Positions 35,568 to 43,992 of a stretch of 64,000 nt of DNA are shown here, piece after piece; within the stretch, counting starts at the first letter, position 1; every line of letters begins with the position of its first letter. Below the pieces are notes generated by a model. It did no database searches. It saw only the letters and a list, made by a program, of their open reading frames with translations, and was not told the origin of the DNA. A program made the position numbers and the translations under genes. Source of the stretch: Terriglobia bacterium (GTDB taxonomy: Bacteria > Acidobacteriota > Terriglobia > Terriglobales > Acidobacteriaceae); the NCBI GenBank assembly GCA_020072815.1, contig JAIQGE010000010.1, positions 1-64,000 on the forward strand, written 5' to 3'.

Positions 35568-36502
35568 TGCCCCAGCCGTCCCACGACTTTTTGCCACCCA
35601 TGCAGGAACTGGCGCGCGAAGCCGGCGCGCTGCTGATGTCGTTTTTCGGCAAAGTCTCCATCGAGTACAAAGGCGAAGCCGACCTGGTGACCAAAGCTGA
35701 CCGCGCTGCGGAAAAGCTGATCGTCGAGCGCATCCGCAAGCAGTGGCCGCACCACGACCTGCTGGGCGAAGAAGGCAGCCGCACCGAAACCGGTAGCGAC
35801 TATCGCTGGTACATTGATCCCCTTGACGGCACCACCAACTTTGCCCACGGCTACCCGGTATTCTGCGTCTCGCTGGGACTGGACTACAAAGGTGAACGCA
35901 TCGCCGGCGTGATCTTTGATCCCTGTCGCGACGAAATGTTCGCCGCGGAGAAGGGAAGCGGTGCGCAGCTGATTTCAGGACGTCCCGGTACGCCAGTTCC
36001 CAGTGGTCAGCTTTCCGGTGAACGACTGCCTAGTGATCAGCTTTCCGGCGGGCCAACTCCCGGCGGGCAGCTTGAAGCCCGCGCCATCCGCGTTTCCCCG
36101 ACCGCGCATCTGGTGGAAAGCCTGATCGCCACCGGCTTTCCCAGCTACAAGCGCCATAAAAACCCCAACATTCACTTCTACCATCAGCTTACGCTGCGTT
36201 CTCACGGGGTGCGCCGCGCGGGCTCGGCCGCGCTGGACCTTTGCTACGTCGCCTGCGGACGCTATGACGCGTTCTGGGAATTCAACCTGAATCCCTGGGA
36301 CACCGCCGCGGGCGTGCTGATCGTCCAGGAAGCCGGCGGCGCGGTGACCAACTTTTCCGGCGGGCCGTTCACGATTGACAGCCAGCAAGTCCTGGCCAGC
36401 AATACTTTGCTCCACGACGAACTGCTCAAGGAATTTGCCGCGATCTTTGCCGGCCGGGTGGAAGGCTTGCCTAGTGTGGAGGAGTACCAGCGGTCGCGGT
36501 GA
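35567..36502 (+). CDS. suhB: inositol monophosphatase family protein (SuhB-like)
   Basis: A 311-residue phosphatase with all IMPase metal-site motifs: LLGEEGSR (Glu), WYIDPLDGTTNFAHGYP (Asp-Pro-Leu-Asp-Gly-Thr), and WEFNLNPWDTAAG (Trp-Asp). It would dephosphorylate inositol-1-phosphate or related sugar phosphates in a Mg-dependent way; E. coli SuhB also helps rRNA antitermination. Between residues about 140 and 170 an insert of three imperfect 10-residue repeats (SGQLSGERLP type) is present, which IMPases normally lack. Start overlaps the Hfq-like stop. Confidence 0.92.
   Translation: MPQPSHDFLPPMQELAREAGALLMSFFGKVSIEYKGEADLVTKADRAAEKLIVERIRKQWPHHDLLGEEGSRTETGSDYRWYIDPLDGTTNFAHGYPVFCVSLGLDYKGERIAGVIFDPCRDEMFAAEKGSGAQLISGRPGTPVPSGQLSGERLPSDQLSGGPTPGGQLEARAIRVSPTAHLVESLIATGFPSYKRHKNPNIHFYHQLTLRSHGVRRAGSAALDLCYVACGRYDAFWEFNLNPWDTAAGVLIVQEAGGAVTNFSGGPFTIDSQQVLASNTLLHDELLKEFAAIFAGRVEGLPSVEEYQRSR
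36002..36073 (+). repeat. in-frame 30-bp tandem repeat inside suhB
   Basis: AGTGGTCAGCTTTCCGG at 36002-36018 recurs as AGTGATCAGCTTTCCGG at 36032-36048, and CAGCTT recurs once more at 36068-36073, exactly 30 bp apart each time. It encodes three degenerate decapeptides rich in Gly, Ser, Pro and Gln. Confidence 0.75.
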
Positions 36503-36563
36503 CCGCTGGAAGAAACTTACCGCGGGTCTTCGCGGATGAGCGCGGATCAAGACGCAAAACCTA

Positions 36564-36591
36564 ACGTAGAGACGTAGCACCGCTACGTCTC
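36564..36591. repeat. GAGACGTAGC inverted repeat, copy 1
   Basis: GAGACGTAGC (36568-36577) and GCTACGTCTC (36581-36590) form a perfect 10-bp inverted repeat with a 3-nt loop. It lies between the convergent suhB and TPR genes. The same element is at 63630-63658, again between convergent genes. Confidence 0.75.
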
Positions 36592-36640
36592 CGGTTACGG
36601 CGATCCCTCCGCCTCTACTTCTTCCTCTCCCGTACGTGGT

Positions 36641-37684
36641 CTATATCTTCGCGCCCAGCGCCTCCAGCATGGCCTTCACGTCCTCGACGTGGCCGCCTTG
36701 GGGCGCGAGTTCGAGATACTTCTTCAGCGCTTCCACCGTCCCCGGTGGCACAACGTACTTGCTCTGCGCGTCGAGCTTGCCGCTGCCATAGAGCGCCGAG
36801 CCTCGGATGAAGTAAGCGTCAGCCTTGGTAGGATCGGCGGCGATGGCTTTGGCGCAGGCCGCAGCCGCCTCGTCCATCTTGCCGGCGTTGTACTGCGTGG
36901 CGCAGAGGTTGAAGTACGCGGTGCCGGGATTCGGACTCAGCGCCGCCGCCTTCTCATACGCGGCCAGGGCCTGGTCGGTCTTGCGCATCTTGAGATAGCA
37001 GTTGCCTTGGTTGGTGAGCATCTGGCCCACAACTGCCTTGATTCGGGCGGGATCGTCTTTAGGGCCGGCGCCGGCCTGCGCCACCTGAATGCCTTTGTCG
37101 TAGGTGTGGACCGCGTCTTCGTACTGCCCCAGGTTGAGCTGCGCTTCTCCCAGGCCGGAGTAGTAATCGTACCGGTCGGGCCGCAGTTCGATGAGTTGCT
37201 TGAAGCCGCTGGCTGCGTCCGCCCAGTTCTTGGCCTGCACGGCCGCGTTCGTCTGGGTGATGATGGCATTTTCCTTGAGCGCCGTTTCCCGCTGGGCCTT
37301 GAGGGCGTCAAGCTGTTCCTGGCTTGGCTTAGGCGCTTCCTGCGGCACAGTTCTCAGGTCCACGTTGAAAACCATTCCCGAGGGGTTCAGCCCTACGGTA
37401 AAAGATTTGCGGCTGAAAAGTAGCTCGCCCGTCCCGCTGATGATGGAGACGTCGTACAAGCCGTCAGGAAAGCCGACGCCGAAATAATCGCCGTTCTTTT
37501 CGGTCTTCATCTTGAAAGTCTTGTGCGTCGCAGTGTTGGTGTACGTCACTATAACGCTGGCCAGGGGCTTGCCGTCCCGGCCGATTACCTTGCCGCTGAC
37601 TTTGGCCAACTGCGTTTGCGCAGACGCGTAACTTGTCAGGAACAATAGCGCTGCGACGGCCAGCAGGATTGAATGCTTTTTCAT
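36641..37684 (-). CDS. secreted TPR protein with carboxypeptidase-regulatory-like domain
   Basis: A 347-residue exported protein: signal peptide (MKKHSILLAVAALLFLTSYASAQ), a carboxypeptidase-regulatory/CNA-B-like beta domain (KVSGKVIGRDGKPLASVIVTYTN ... GDYFGVGFPDGLYDVSI), and then about five TPR units (ADAASGFKQLIELRPDRYDYYSGLGEAQLNLGQYEDAVHTY; AYEKAALSPNPGTAYFNLC-like units). It should be a protein-interaction scaffold in the envelope. Together with the two rhomboid genes next to it on the same strand it forms a TPR-rich neighbourhood, but spacing of about 156 bp argues for a separate promoter. Confidence 0.85.
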   Translation of the reverse strand: MKKHSILLAVAALLFLTSYASAQTQLAKVSGKVIGRDGKPLASVIVTYTNTATHKTFKMKTEKNGDYFGVGFPDGLYDVSIISGTGELLFSRKSFTVGLNPSGMVFNVDLRTVPQEAPKPSQEQLDALKAQRETALKENAIITQTNAAVQAKNWADAASGFKQLIELRPDRYDYYSGLGEAQLNLGQYEDAVHTYDKGIQVAQAGAGPKDDPARIKAVVGQMLTNQGNCYLKMRKTDQALAAYEKAAALSPNPGTAYFNLCATQYNAGKMDEAAAACAKAIAADPTKADAYFIRGSALYGSGKLDAQSKYVVPPGTVEALKKYLELAPQGGHVEDVKAMLEALGAKI

Positions 37685-37840
37685 GGTTCGGCGAATCCTC
37701 TCTTCTTAGTGCAATTTAGTGCGATGGAATCCCCGGCTCGGCGAGCACCAGGGGCTTGCGAATCAGCATACGCGAATCTGACTCTAAACGTGGTTCTTAA
37801 CCAGGCTTTGATCCGCAGCAACCGTCTTTAGCTGCCGCCT

Positions 37841-38911
37841 TTATTTCTTCGCGGGACTGTCTTCTTGTTGAAGCGACTCGTCCTGTAGTTCTTTCAACGC
37901 CTGCTGGGCATCTTTGGAATTGGGATTCACCTTAAGCGCCTGCTGGTACAGGGAAATCGCCTTGTTCTGCTGGTGCAGCATCATGTAGGCGTCGCCCAGC
38001 AGGACCATAGCTTCATCATCGTCCGGCCGCGCCGCCACGTCGGCTTCCAAAATCTCAATGGCCTTGGGATAGTTTCTTTCCTGAAAGGCCAGCTCCGCCC
38101 GGTAGAGCCGCCCCTGGCCACCGTTACGGACTGACAATTCGTGTCCGGCTGCAACCAGGATCCCCGCGGTCACCAGGATCGTGGCCAGTTGCAGCAGTTT
38201 GTGATTGCGGGCGAATGCTCCCAGCGGCAATCCGATGATCAGTCCGGTCACAAAGCCACCCAGGTGGCACATGTTGTCAGTATTGGGGGAATTCATCCCC
38301 ATCACCAGACTGAAGACGATGAACAGGCCAACCGAGCCCAGCAAAGATCGCCGCTGTTTTTCGCGGACAGGCAATTCTCCGAACTTCAAGCCGGCCACAA
38401 TGGCCCCAGCGATGCCGAAGAGCGCTCCGGAAGCCCCCACCTCAAGCCGGTCCGGCGCATAGCCGATGCTGAGCAGCGCTCCACCCACGCCGGTGAGCAT
38501 GTAAATCAGGAATGTCTGCCATTTGCCGAACAGGCGCTCGGAGAGCGGTCCTAGAAACCACAGGGCCCACATGTTCATTCCGATGTGGATCAAACCGCTG
38601 TGCAAAAACCCGGCGGTCACCAGCCTCCAGTATTCGCCGCCGGTGGTAAGCGGGCCAAAGTTTCCGCCCCATCGGATCAGCGCCAGCCCGCTGGGCGAAA
38701 ACATTCCCACACCAGATACCACCATGGCCACGTACACCGCCAGGTTGATGGCCAGCAGAATGCAGGTCGCCGGATAGTCGCGCAGCGTGCCGGTGGTCAG
38801 CATGCTGCGCGCGCGGCTGGTAGCGCGTCCGGCGCAGCGGTCGCACAGGACCGGCGCCACTCCTTCTTCGTTTACGACGAGTTCAGCGCCGCATTTCAGG
38901 CATTTGGGCAT
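37841..38911 (-). CDS. rhomboid protease with zinc ribbon and TPR, gene 1
   Basis: A 356-residue membrane protein. An N-terminal zinc ribbon has cysteines at 4, 7, 23 and 26. The rhomboid domain follows (about 45-250): the WRLVTAGFLHSGLIHIGMNMWALWFLG loop-helix, the nucleophile in GASGALFG, and the partner His in NMCHLGGFVTGLIIG. The C-terminal 90 residues are TPR-like (AELAFQERNYPKAIEILEADVAARPDDDEAMVLLGDAYM). It would cut membrane helices of unknown substrates. It is a tandem paralogue of the next gene, 60 bp away on the same strand, so they likely form an operon. Confidence 0.93.
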   Translation of the reverse strand: MPKCLKCGAELVVNEEGVAPVLCDRCAGRATSRARSMLTTGTLRDYPATCILLAINLAVYVAMVVSGVGMFSPSGLALIRWGGNFGPLTTGGEYWRLVTAGFLHSGLIHIGMNMWALWFLGPLSERLFGKWQTFLIYMLTGVGGALLSIGYAPDRLEVGASGALFGIAGAIVAGLKFGELPVREKQRRSLLGSVGLFIVFSLVMGMNSPNTDNMCHLGGFVTGLIIGLPLGAFARNHKLLQLATILVTAGILVAAGHELSVRNGGQGRLYRAELAFQERNYPKAIEILEADVAARPDDDEAMVLLGDAYMMLHQQNKAISLYQQALKVNPNSKDAQQALKELQDESLQQEDSPAKK

Positions 38912-38971
38912 GATGAGTACTGGGATAAGAAGTAAATCAAAGTTTATGGTTTGTCCAACGGTTTGCCGATC

Positions 38972-40243
38972 CTATTTTGTTGAAGCAGGGGCCTTTTGGG
39001 CCTGCTCAAGTTTGTTGGCGAGGTCGGTTTCGCGCTGGGCTTCTGCGGTGCTTCCTTGCGCCAGCAGAACGGCCGCCAGTTCGCGATGCGCCTCCGCGTC
39101 CTGGGCATTCCTGATGATGGATGCGCGCAGGGCGACCTCGGCCTCGTCCAGCTTGCCAGTGGCGTGTAACGCGCGGCCAAAATATTTGTAGCCTTCAGCG
39201 TCGGCTGGCTTGCCGGAAAGCCACTTCTTGAACAGCGGAATGGCCAATTCCGGCTTGCTTTGTTCAACGTAGGCCTCGGCCAGAAGGACTTGACCAAAGG
39301 CGTCATCCGGTTCGGCAGCCACATACTTCTGCAAATGAGCAACGGCCGTTCCGGCATCGTGGTGTTCCAGCGCATCGGCGCCCTTAAAAAGGTCGGCGGC
39401 GTAGCCGCTGATTTTGGCTACGGGGAAGTACAGCAGGAACAGGCACACAGCACCCGCAACCATCACCTTGATCTGCGAGGGCAAGCGCTCCGCCTTCGGC
39501 ACACTGACGGAACGTGCGAAGAAAAAGCCCACACCCAGCCCGGTAATGAGCCCGCCCAGATGGCCCATGTTGTCAATGTGGCTCAACAGGCCAAAAACAA
39601 GATTGAGCAACGTGAACTTGACCACCGAGCCCAGCAGCGCCCGGACGCTTTCCGGCGACAGGTTCAGCTTGCCAAAATAAAGCACCGGGATCAGCACCCC
39701 GGCGATGCCGAAGACCGCGCCGGATGCGCCGGCGCTCACCACCAGAGGATGCCAGCTCAAACTCAGCAGGCTGGACCCCACGGCGGTCAAAAAATAAACA
39801 CCGGCCACTGCCGTTTTACCCAGCAACTTTTCGGCAAGCTGGCCCAGGTTCCACAGGCACCACATGTTCATCCCCAAATGGAAGATGCCGAAGTGCAGGA
39901 ACGCCGACGTGATCAAGCGCCAATACTGTCCGCCCAGCGTGTACGGGCCAAAATCCGCGCCCCACTGGATCATCTGTTCGGTAGTCGGTTCAAATGGAGA
40001 AATGCCTTTGACAACCATCGCCAGATACACCGCCACATTCACAGCGATCAGCAGGTTGGTCGCGGTGAGCCAGGCGTACTTGCTGGCTGCTTGCGGCCGG
40101 GCAGCAAAGGTTGCGAATTGATCGGGCGGAAGCTGTCCCGGCTCTGCTGACGCCTGCCGGGCGCGGCAATCCTTGCAGTAGGGCGATGGCTCGCCAAACG
40201 AAAACGCTGGCAGCTTTGCGCCGCATTGAATGCAATTAGCCAA
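38972..40243 (-). CDS. rhomboid protease with zinc ribbon and TPR, gene 2
   Basis: A 423-residue paralogue of the adjacent rhomboid with the same three-part plan. The zinc ribbon cysteines again fall at 4, 7, 23 and 26. The rhomboid core has WRLITSAFLHFGIFHLGMNMW, the nucleophile in GASGAVFG and the His in NMGHLGGLITGLGVG. The C-terminal TPR part is longer (HHDAGTAVAHLQKYVAAEPDDAFGQVLLAEAYV and further units). Translation appears to start at a TTG (40243), giving MANCIQCG, with GAGG upstream. It is transcribed first in the pair and divergently from the aconitase gene. Confidence 0.92.
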   Translation of the reverse strand: MANCIQCGAKLPAFSFGEPSPYCKDCRARQASAEPGQLPPDQFATFAARPQAASKYAWLTATNLLIAVNVAVYLAMVVKGISPFEPTTEQMIQWGADFGPYTLGGQYWRLITSAFLHFGIFHLGMNMWCLWNLGQLAEKLLGKTAVAGVYFLTAVGSSLLSLSWHPLVVSAGASGAVFGIAGVLIPVLYFGKLNLSPESVRALLGSVVKFTLLNLVFGLLSHIDNMGHLGGLITGLGVGFFFARSVSVPKAERLPSQIKVMVAGAVCLFLLYFPVAKISGYAADLFKGADALEHHDAGTAVAHLQKYVAAEPDDAFGQVLLAEAYVEQSKPELAIPLFKKWLSGKPADAEGYKYFGRALHATGKLDEAEVALRASIIRNAQDAEAHRELAAVLLAQGSTAEAQRETDLANKLEQAQKAPASTK

Positions 40244-40349
40244 GACTCTGGGAACCTCAATCTTTGGAGGAGCGAACTCTATTGTAAGGCAATGCGATAG
40301 TTTGTCTTGGCCTCAGGCAAAGTGGCACGGGACTTGTTAAAATCATCGT

Positions 40350-42377
40350 GTGGAACCGTCATTATTAACGCGCGCCATTGTCAAGCGCCCTGACAAAGTA
40401 CGTCTGCAGGGCCGCATCCTTTTCTTGACTGAAGACCCGGAACTGATTCGCCGCCAACTCAACGGCGAGGACCTGCCCTGGGACACCCAGAATCCGCGGA
40501 ACAATCCCAAGCTGCGGGACGACATCTCCACCGACGAGATCACCCCCGCGCACATCTGCTTCTTCTTCGACGAGACCTTGGGCGAGTTTCCCTACACCGG
40601 CCTCAAGTGCGGCAATGAAGTGCCTATCAAGCGCGGCGACGTGAAAAAAGGCGGCTTTGTGGCCGCCGTCAGCGGCAAGCGCCGAGGCAAAGGCTCCAGC
40701 CGGGAGCAATCGCCTTATGCCGAGTTGTGTGCCGGCATCAAGCTGGTGGTCGCGGAAAATATTGAGCGCATTTACAAACAGAACTGCCAGAACCTGGGCG
40801 TGCTGACGACCACCGACTTCGGCCTGATTGACAAGATCCGAGCCGGGGAAGAGGTTCCCCTGTCCAAGTTCACTGAAGGCGAAGACGACATTACGCGCCA
40901 GGTGATCGAGTACGGCGGATTGTTCCCGTTCAACGTGGCGCGGATGCAGGGCAAAGTTTTTCTGCCGCCCATCCAGACCGCCAAGCGGCCCATGACCATC
41001 GCCGAGAAAATCTTTGCCCGCCACATGCTCAACGCCCAGAACGAACCCGGCGTGCCGTTCGTCACGCCCGGCGATTCCGGCTTTGCCCGCACCGATCTTC
41101 GTTTCAGCCACGAGTACGTCACGCCCATGGCGGCCATCTTCTTTGAGCATTTCGTCGGCAAGGACGCCAAGGTCAACGATCCTTCCACCATCCTTTTCTT
41201 CCGCGACCACCTGACCTTTTTGGACGAGGTGATTTCAGAAGAGAAAAAGAAGATGGGCCTGCTTGACCTGGCCGGACAACTCAAGCTGAAGCAGGAGGAC
41301 TTCGCCAAGAAGCAGGGAATCCGCCTGCACGGCGAACTCAAAGACCGCAAAGGGTCGGAAGGCATCTGCCACTCGATCGTCGCCGAAACGTATGCGCTGC
41401 CGGGGCAGCTCAACGTGGGCTCGGATTCGCACACCCCGCATGTAGGCGCCGTGGGCTGCGTGGCCTTCGGGATCGGCACCACGGACGTGTTCAATTCTTG
41501 GATCACCAAAGACGTTCGCGTAAAGGTGCCCGAGTCGGTCAAAGTGGTCGTTCGCGGCAAGCGCAAGCCCAACGTCACGGCGAAAGATTTCATCCTGCTG
41601 CTGCTGAGCATGGAATACATTCGCAGCGGCAAGGCCTTGGCCAAAGTCATGGAGTACTGCGGCGAAGCCATTGAAGAACTCAGCGTGGACGAGCGCGCCA
41701 CCATGACCAACATGGCGGCAGAGATTGGCGGGTTTACCGGCATCGTGGCGCCGGACCGCAAGACCGTGGACTTCCTCATGGAGCGTCGCGGTATGTCGCT
41801 GGCGGAGGCCAGCAAATATTGCCAGGGCCTGTTCAGCGATCCTGACGCCCACTACGCCCACGTGATCGAGGTCAATGCGGAAGACATTACTCCCATGGTG
41901 GCCACGCCGGGCGATCCCGGCAACGGCAAGTACGTCCGCGAGCTGAACACGCCGGTGCCGGTGGAGATCGCTTACGGCGGCACCTGCACCGCCGGCAAAA
42001 ACGCTGACATGGATATGTACGCCCAGGTGCTTTCCGACGCTCTCAAGCAGGGCAGGCACGTGGCCGAATCCTGCAAGTTTTACATTCAGTTTGGCTCGCA
42101 AGAGACGCGAGATTATTGCCTTCGCAAAGGCTATCTGGACGTCTTCAAACAGGCCGGAGCCATCGTGATTGAGCCCAGTTGCGGCGCCTGCATCAATGCA
42201 GGTCCGGGCGTTTCCACCCGCGCCGATCAGGTGGTCATCAGCGCCCAGAACCGCAACTTCCCTGGTCGCAGCGGTCCCGGACAGATGTACTTGGCCAGCC
42301 CGTACACCGTGGCTGCCAGCGCCGTGGCCGGACACATTGTGGAATATGAGCCGCAGCGCGAGTTGGTTGGGGCGTAA
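40350..42377 (+). CDS. aconitase-family hydratase with swivel domain first
   Basis: A 675-residue Fe-S hydro-lyase. The N-terminal 170 residues look like the swivel (LeuD-like) domain, with GSSREQSPYAEL (GSSRE substrate loop). The catalytic LeuC-like part follows: HSIVAETYALPGQLNVGSDSHT, GCVAFGIGTTD, GGTCTAGKNADMDMYA (first cluster Cys) and EPSCGACINAGPG (C-x-x-C). All three [4Fe-4S] cysteines are present. It probably interconverts citrate and isocitrate. Domain order is opposite to AcnA. The start is a GTG at 40350 with no clear ribosome site; alternative starts downstream would remove conserved sequence. Confidence 0.88.
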   Translation: MEPSLLTRAIVKRPDKVRLQGRILFLTEDPELIRRQLNGEDLPWDTQNPRNNPKLRDDISTDEITPAHICFFFDETLGEFPYTGLKCGNEVPIKRGDVKKGGFVAAVSGKRRGKGSSREQSPYAELCAGIKLVVAENIERIYKQNCQNLGVLTTTDFGLIDKIRAGEEVPLSKFTEGEDDITRQVIEYGGLFPFNVARMQGKVFLPPIQTAKRPMTIAEKIFARHMLNAQNEPGVPFVTPGDSGFARTDLRFSHEYVTPMAAIFFEHFVGKDAKVNDPSTILFFRDHLTFLDEVISEEKKKMGLLDLAGQLKLKQEDFAKKQGIRLHGELKDRKGSEGICHSIVAETYALPGQLNVGSDSHTPHVGAVGCVAFGIGTTDVFNSWITKDVRVKVPESVKVVVRGKRKPNVTAKDFILLLLSMEYIRSGKALAKVMEYCGEAIEELSVDERATMTNMAAEIGGFTGIVAPDRKTVDFLMERRGMSLAEASKYCQGLFSDPDAHYAHVIEVNAEDITPMVATPGDPGNGKYVRELNTPVPVEIAYGGTCTAGKNADMDMYAQVLSDALKQGRHVAESCKFYIQFGSQETRDYCLRKGYLDVFKQAGAIVIEPSCGACINAGPGVSTRADQVVISAQNRNFPGRSGPGQMYLASPYTVAASAVAGHIVEYEPQRELVGA

Positions 42378-42514
42378 GAGAAGCAACTAGCATTGATCAA
42401 ATGGCAGTTGGCCGGATTAGAAGAACCTGCGTCTCCTGAATGGTGCAAAAATCGTACTGCGACAAAGCGGGTGGGCCCCACCGTCAACTCCTCCATTTCC
42501 CGAACAAAACCCAG

Positions 42515-42539
42515 GGTAATTGCTGATTGCTAATTGCGG
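42515..42539 (+). repeat. 25-bp heptad element, copy 2 (degenerate)
   Basis: Reads GGTAATT, GCTGATT, GCTAATT, then GCGG: the same 25-bp three-heptad plan as the other copies with one change in the first heptad and one in the last block. It lies in the gap between the aconitase and ferredoxin genes. Confidence 0.55.
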
Positions 42540-42596
42540 TTTTGCTGGCATAAAATTAACTGTTGCTCCGAAAAATCTGGCGGAGCCCCCGATCGT

Positions 42597-42653
42597 ATGG
42601 CATATGTGATTGCAGAGCCCTGCATAGGGACCAAGAGAGCGGCCTGCACCCGG
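42597..42653 (+). pseudogene. partial 5' duplicate of the ferredoxin gene
   Basis: The first 13 codons (MAYVIAEPCIGTK) repeat those of the ferredoxin 144 bp downstream, followed by a diverging RAAC. Five codons differ, all at synonymous positions. The frame stays open from here into the complete ferredoxin, so a 134-residue product with a repeated N-terminus is possible, or a short upstream frame. GGAG lies 11 nt before this ATG. Confidence 0.6.
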
Positions 42654-42740
42654 CAGAAGGAGTTGCGTCGCAACCATTTGCTGACTAGAATCGTTCGTTA
42701 CTTATTCAGTCCGATTGACTTCACGGAGAACACGACCCTT

Positions 42741-43001
42741 ATGGCATATGTAATTGCTGAGCCTTGCATTGGAACCAAGGACGCGGCCTGCGTGGATGCC
42801 TGTCCTGTAGACTGCATCCACCCCAAGAAAGATGAATCGCAGTTCGAAAGCACCGACATGTTGTTCATTGACCCGGTGGAATGTATTGACTGCGGCGCCT
42901 GCGTCCCGGTCTGCCCGGTTTCGGCGATCTTCGCCCAGGACGACCTGCCGGAAAAGTGGAAAGCCTACACCGAGAAGAACGCCAAGTACTACGGGCGGTA
43001 A
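42741..43001 (+). CDS. 7Fe/8Fe ferredoxin (FdxA type)
   Basis: An 86-residue low-potential electron carrier. Cysteines at 9, 17, 21 and 25 (CIGTKDAACVDACPVDC), then CIDCGACVPVCP, match the [3Fe-4S][4Fe-4S] ferredoxins of the Azotobacter FdI/FdxA type, where the first motif has the long C-x7-C spacing. GGAG is 11 nt before the ATG. A terminator follows within 25 bp. The frame continues upstream without a stop into a partial copy of its own N-terminus. Confidence 0.92.
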   Translation: MAYVIAEPCIGTKDAACVDACPVDCIHPKKDESQFESTDMLFIDPVECIDCGACVPVCPVSAIFAQDDLPEKWKAYTEKNAKYYGR

Positions 43002-43021
43002 CAGGCCGGCGAACTTTAGCG

Positions 43022-43054
43022 ACGCGCAGCCGCCAAGCTGCGCGTTTTCTTTTG
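43022..43054 (+). terminator. rho-independent terminator of the ferredoxin gene
   Basis: ACGCGCAG (43022-43029) pairs with CTGCGCGT (43038-43045) around an 8-nt loop and is followed by TTTTCTTTT. Confidence 0.85.
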
Positions 43055-43106
43055 CGCCATTATCTTTCTCCTGGCCGGCTTGCCGATGGCTGTATTCTTG
43101 GTGTGA

Positions 43107-43844
43107 ATGCCCAAGCAGTCTGAAGCCCTGGTTCTGCGCACATATCCGTTCCACGAAGCGGACCTGCTGGTCACGCTGTTCACCCGCGCGGAAGGCAAGG
43201 TGCGGGGCGTGGCCAAGTCTGCCAAGCGGTCCAAACGTCGCTTTGGCGGTGCGCTGGAGCCGCTGACCTACGTGGTCGCGCACTGGGAAGACAAGGAAAA
43301 GCAGGAACTGGCGCGGCTCGACTCTTGCGACATCATTGCCTCTCCGCTGGCCAGTGAGGTGAGTTATCCGCGGCTGGTGGCGCTCAGCTACGTGGCCGAA
43401 GTCATTGACCAGCTTCTCCCCGACCGCGAGCCCAATGACGACATCTTTCGCCTGGCGCTGTCGGTGGTCGGACAGATTCGTGGCGACTCCGTGTGGATGC
43501 CGCTGACTTACTTCGACTTGTGGATCGTCCGCCTGATCGGCCTGCTGCCCGACCTCACGCAGTGTTCTGCGTGCGGCGACGTTCTCAATGGCCACCGGGC
43601 GTACTTCCATCCCCTGGCGGATGGCTTGCTTTGTTCGCGCGACAAGCGTTTGGCCAGCACGGAAATCTCCGCCGACTCGCGCTCCGTGGCCGCGGAAATG
43701 TTCCGCGCTCCGGTAGAGAGCTTTGCCGCAGCGGCGTGGCCCCGGCGTCGCGGCGCTGATCTGCGCAAATTCCTGGCCCAGCGCATTGAACATCACATTG
43801 AAAAAAAGCTGGTCACCGCTGCCATGCTGGAACGATTGGACTGA
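43107..43844 (+). CDS. recO: DNA repair protein RecO
   Basis: A 245-residue RecO. The N-terminal OB fold reads EALVLRTYPFHEADLLVTLFTRAEGKVRGVAKSAK, then the helical domain with a zinc-binding-like CSACG and a later Cys in GLLCSRD. RecO loads RecA onto SSB-coated single strands with RecR in recombinational repair. The start follows the ferredoxin terminator by about 50 bp; the ribosome site is weak. Confidence 0.93.
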   Translation: MPKQSEALVLRTYPFHEADLLVTLFTRAEGKVRGVAKSAKRSKRRFGGALEPLTYVVAHWEDKEKQELARLDSCDIIASPLASEVSYPRLVALSYVAEVIDQLLPDREPNDDIFRLALSVVGQIRGDSVWMPLTYFDLWIVRLIGLLPDLTQCSACGDVLNGHRAYFHPLADGLLCSRDKRLASTEISADSRSVAAEMFRAPVESFAAAAWPRRRGADLRKFLAQRIEHHIEKKLVTAAMLERLD

Positions 43845-43992
43845 CCTTCGCCGGCGCGAGAATCAGCCTATTGTGCGGTCGCGGAAGCCTAAAGTAACGA
43901 GCGGGCGCAGTTTCTGATTGTTTTGCCGCCACGGGCCCGATAGACTGCGGTTAATCCTTTCCCCCAAAGCTTTTCAGCCCGTAGGAGGCATC

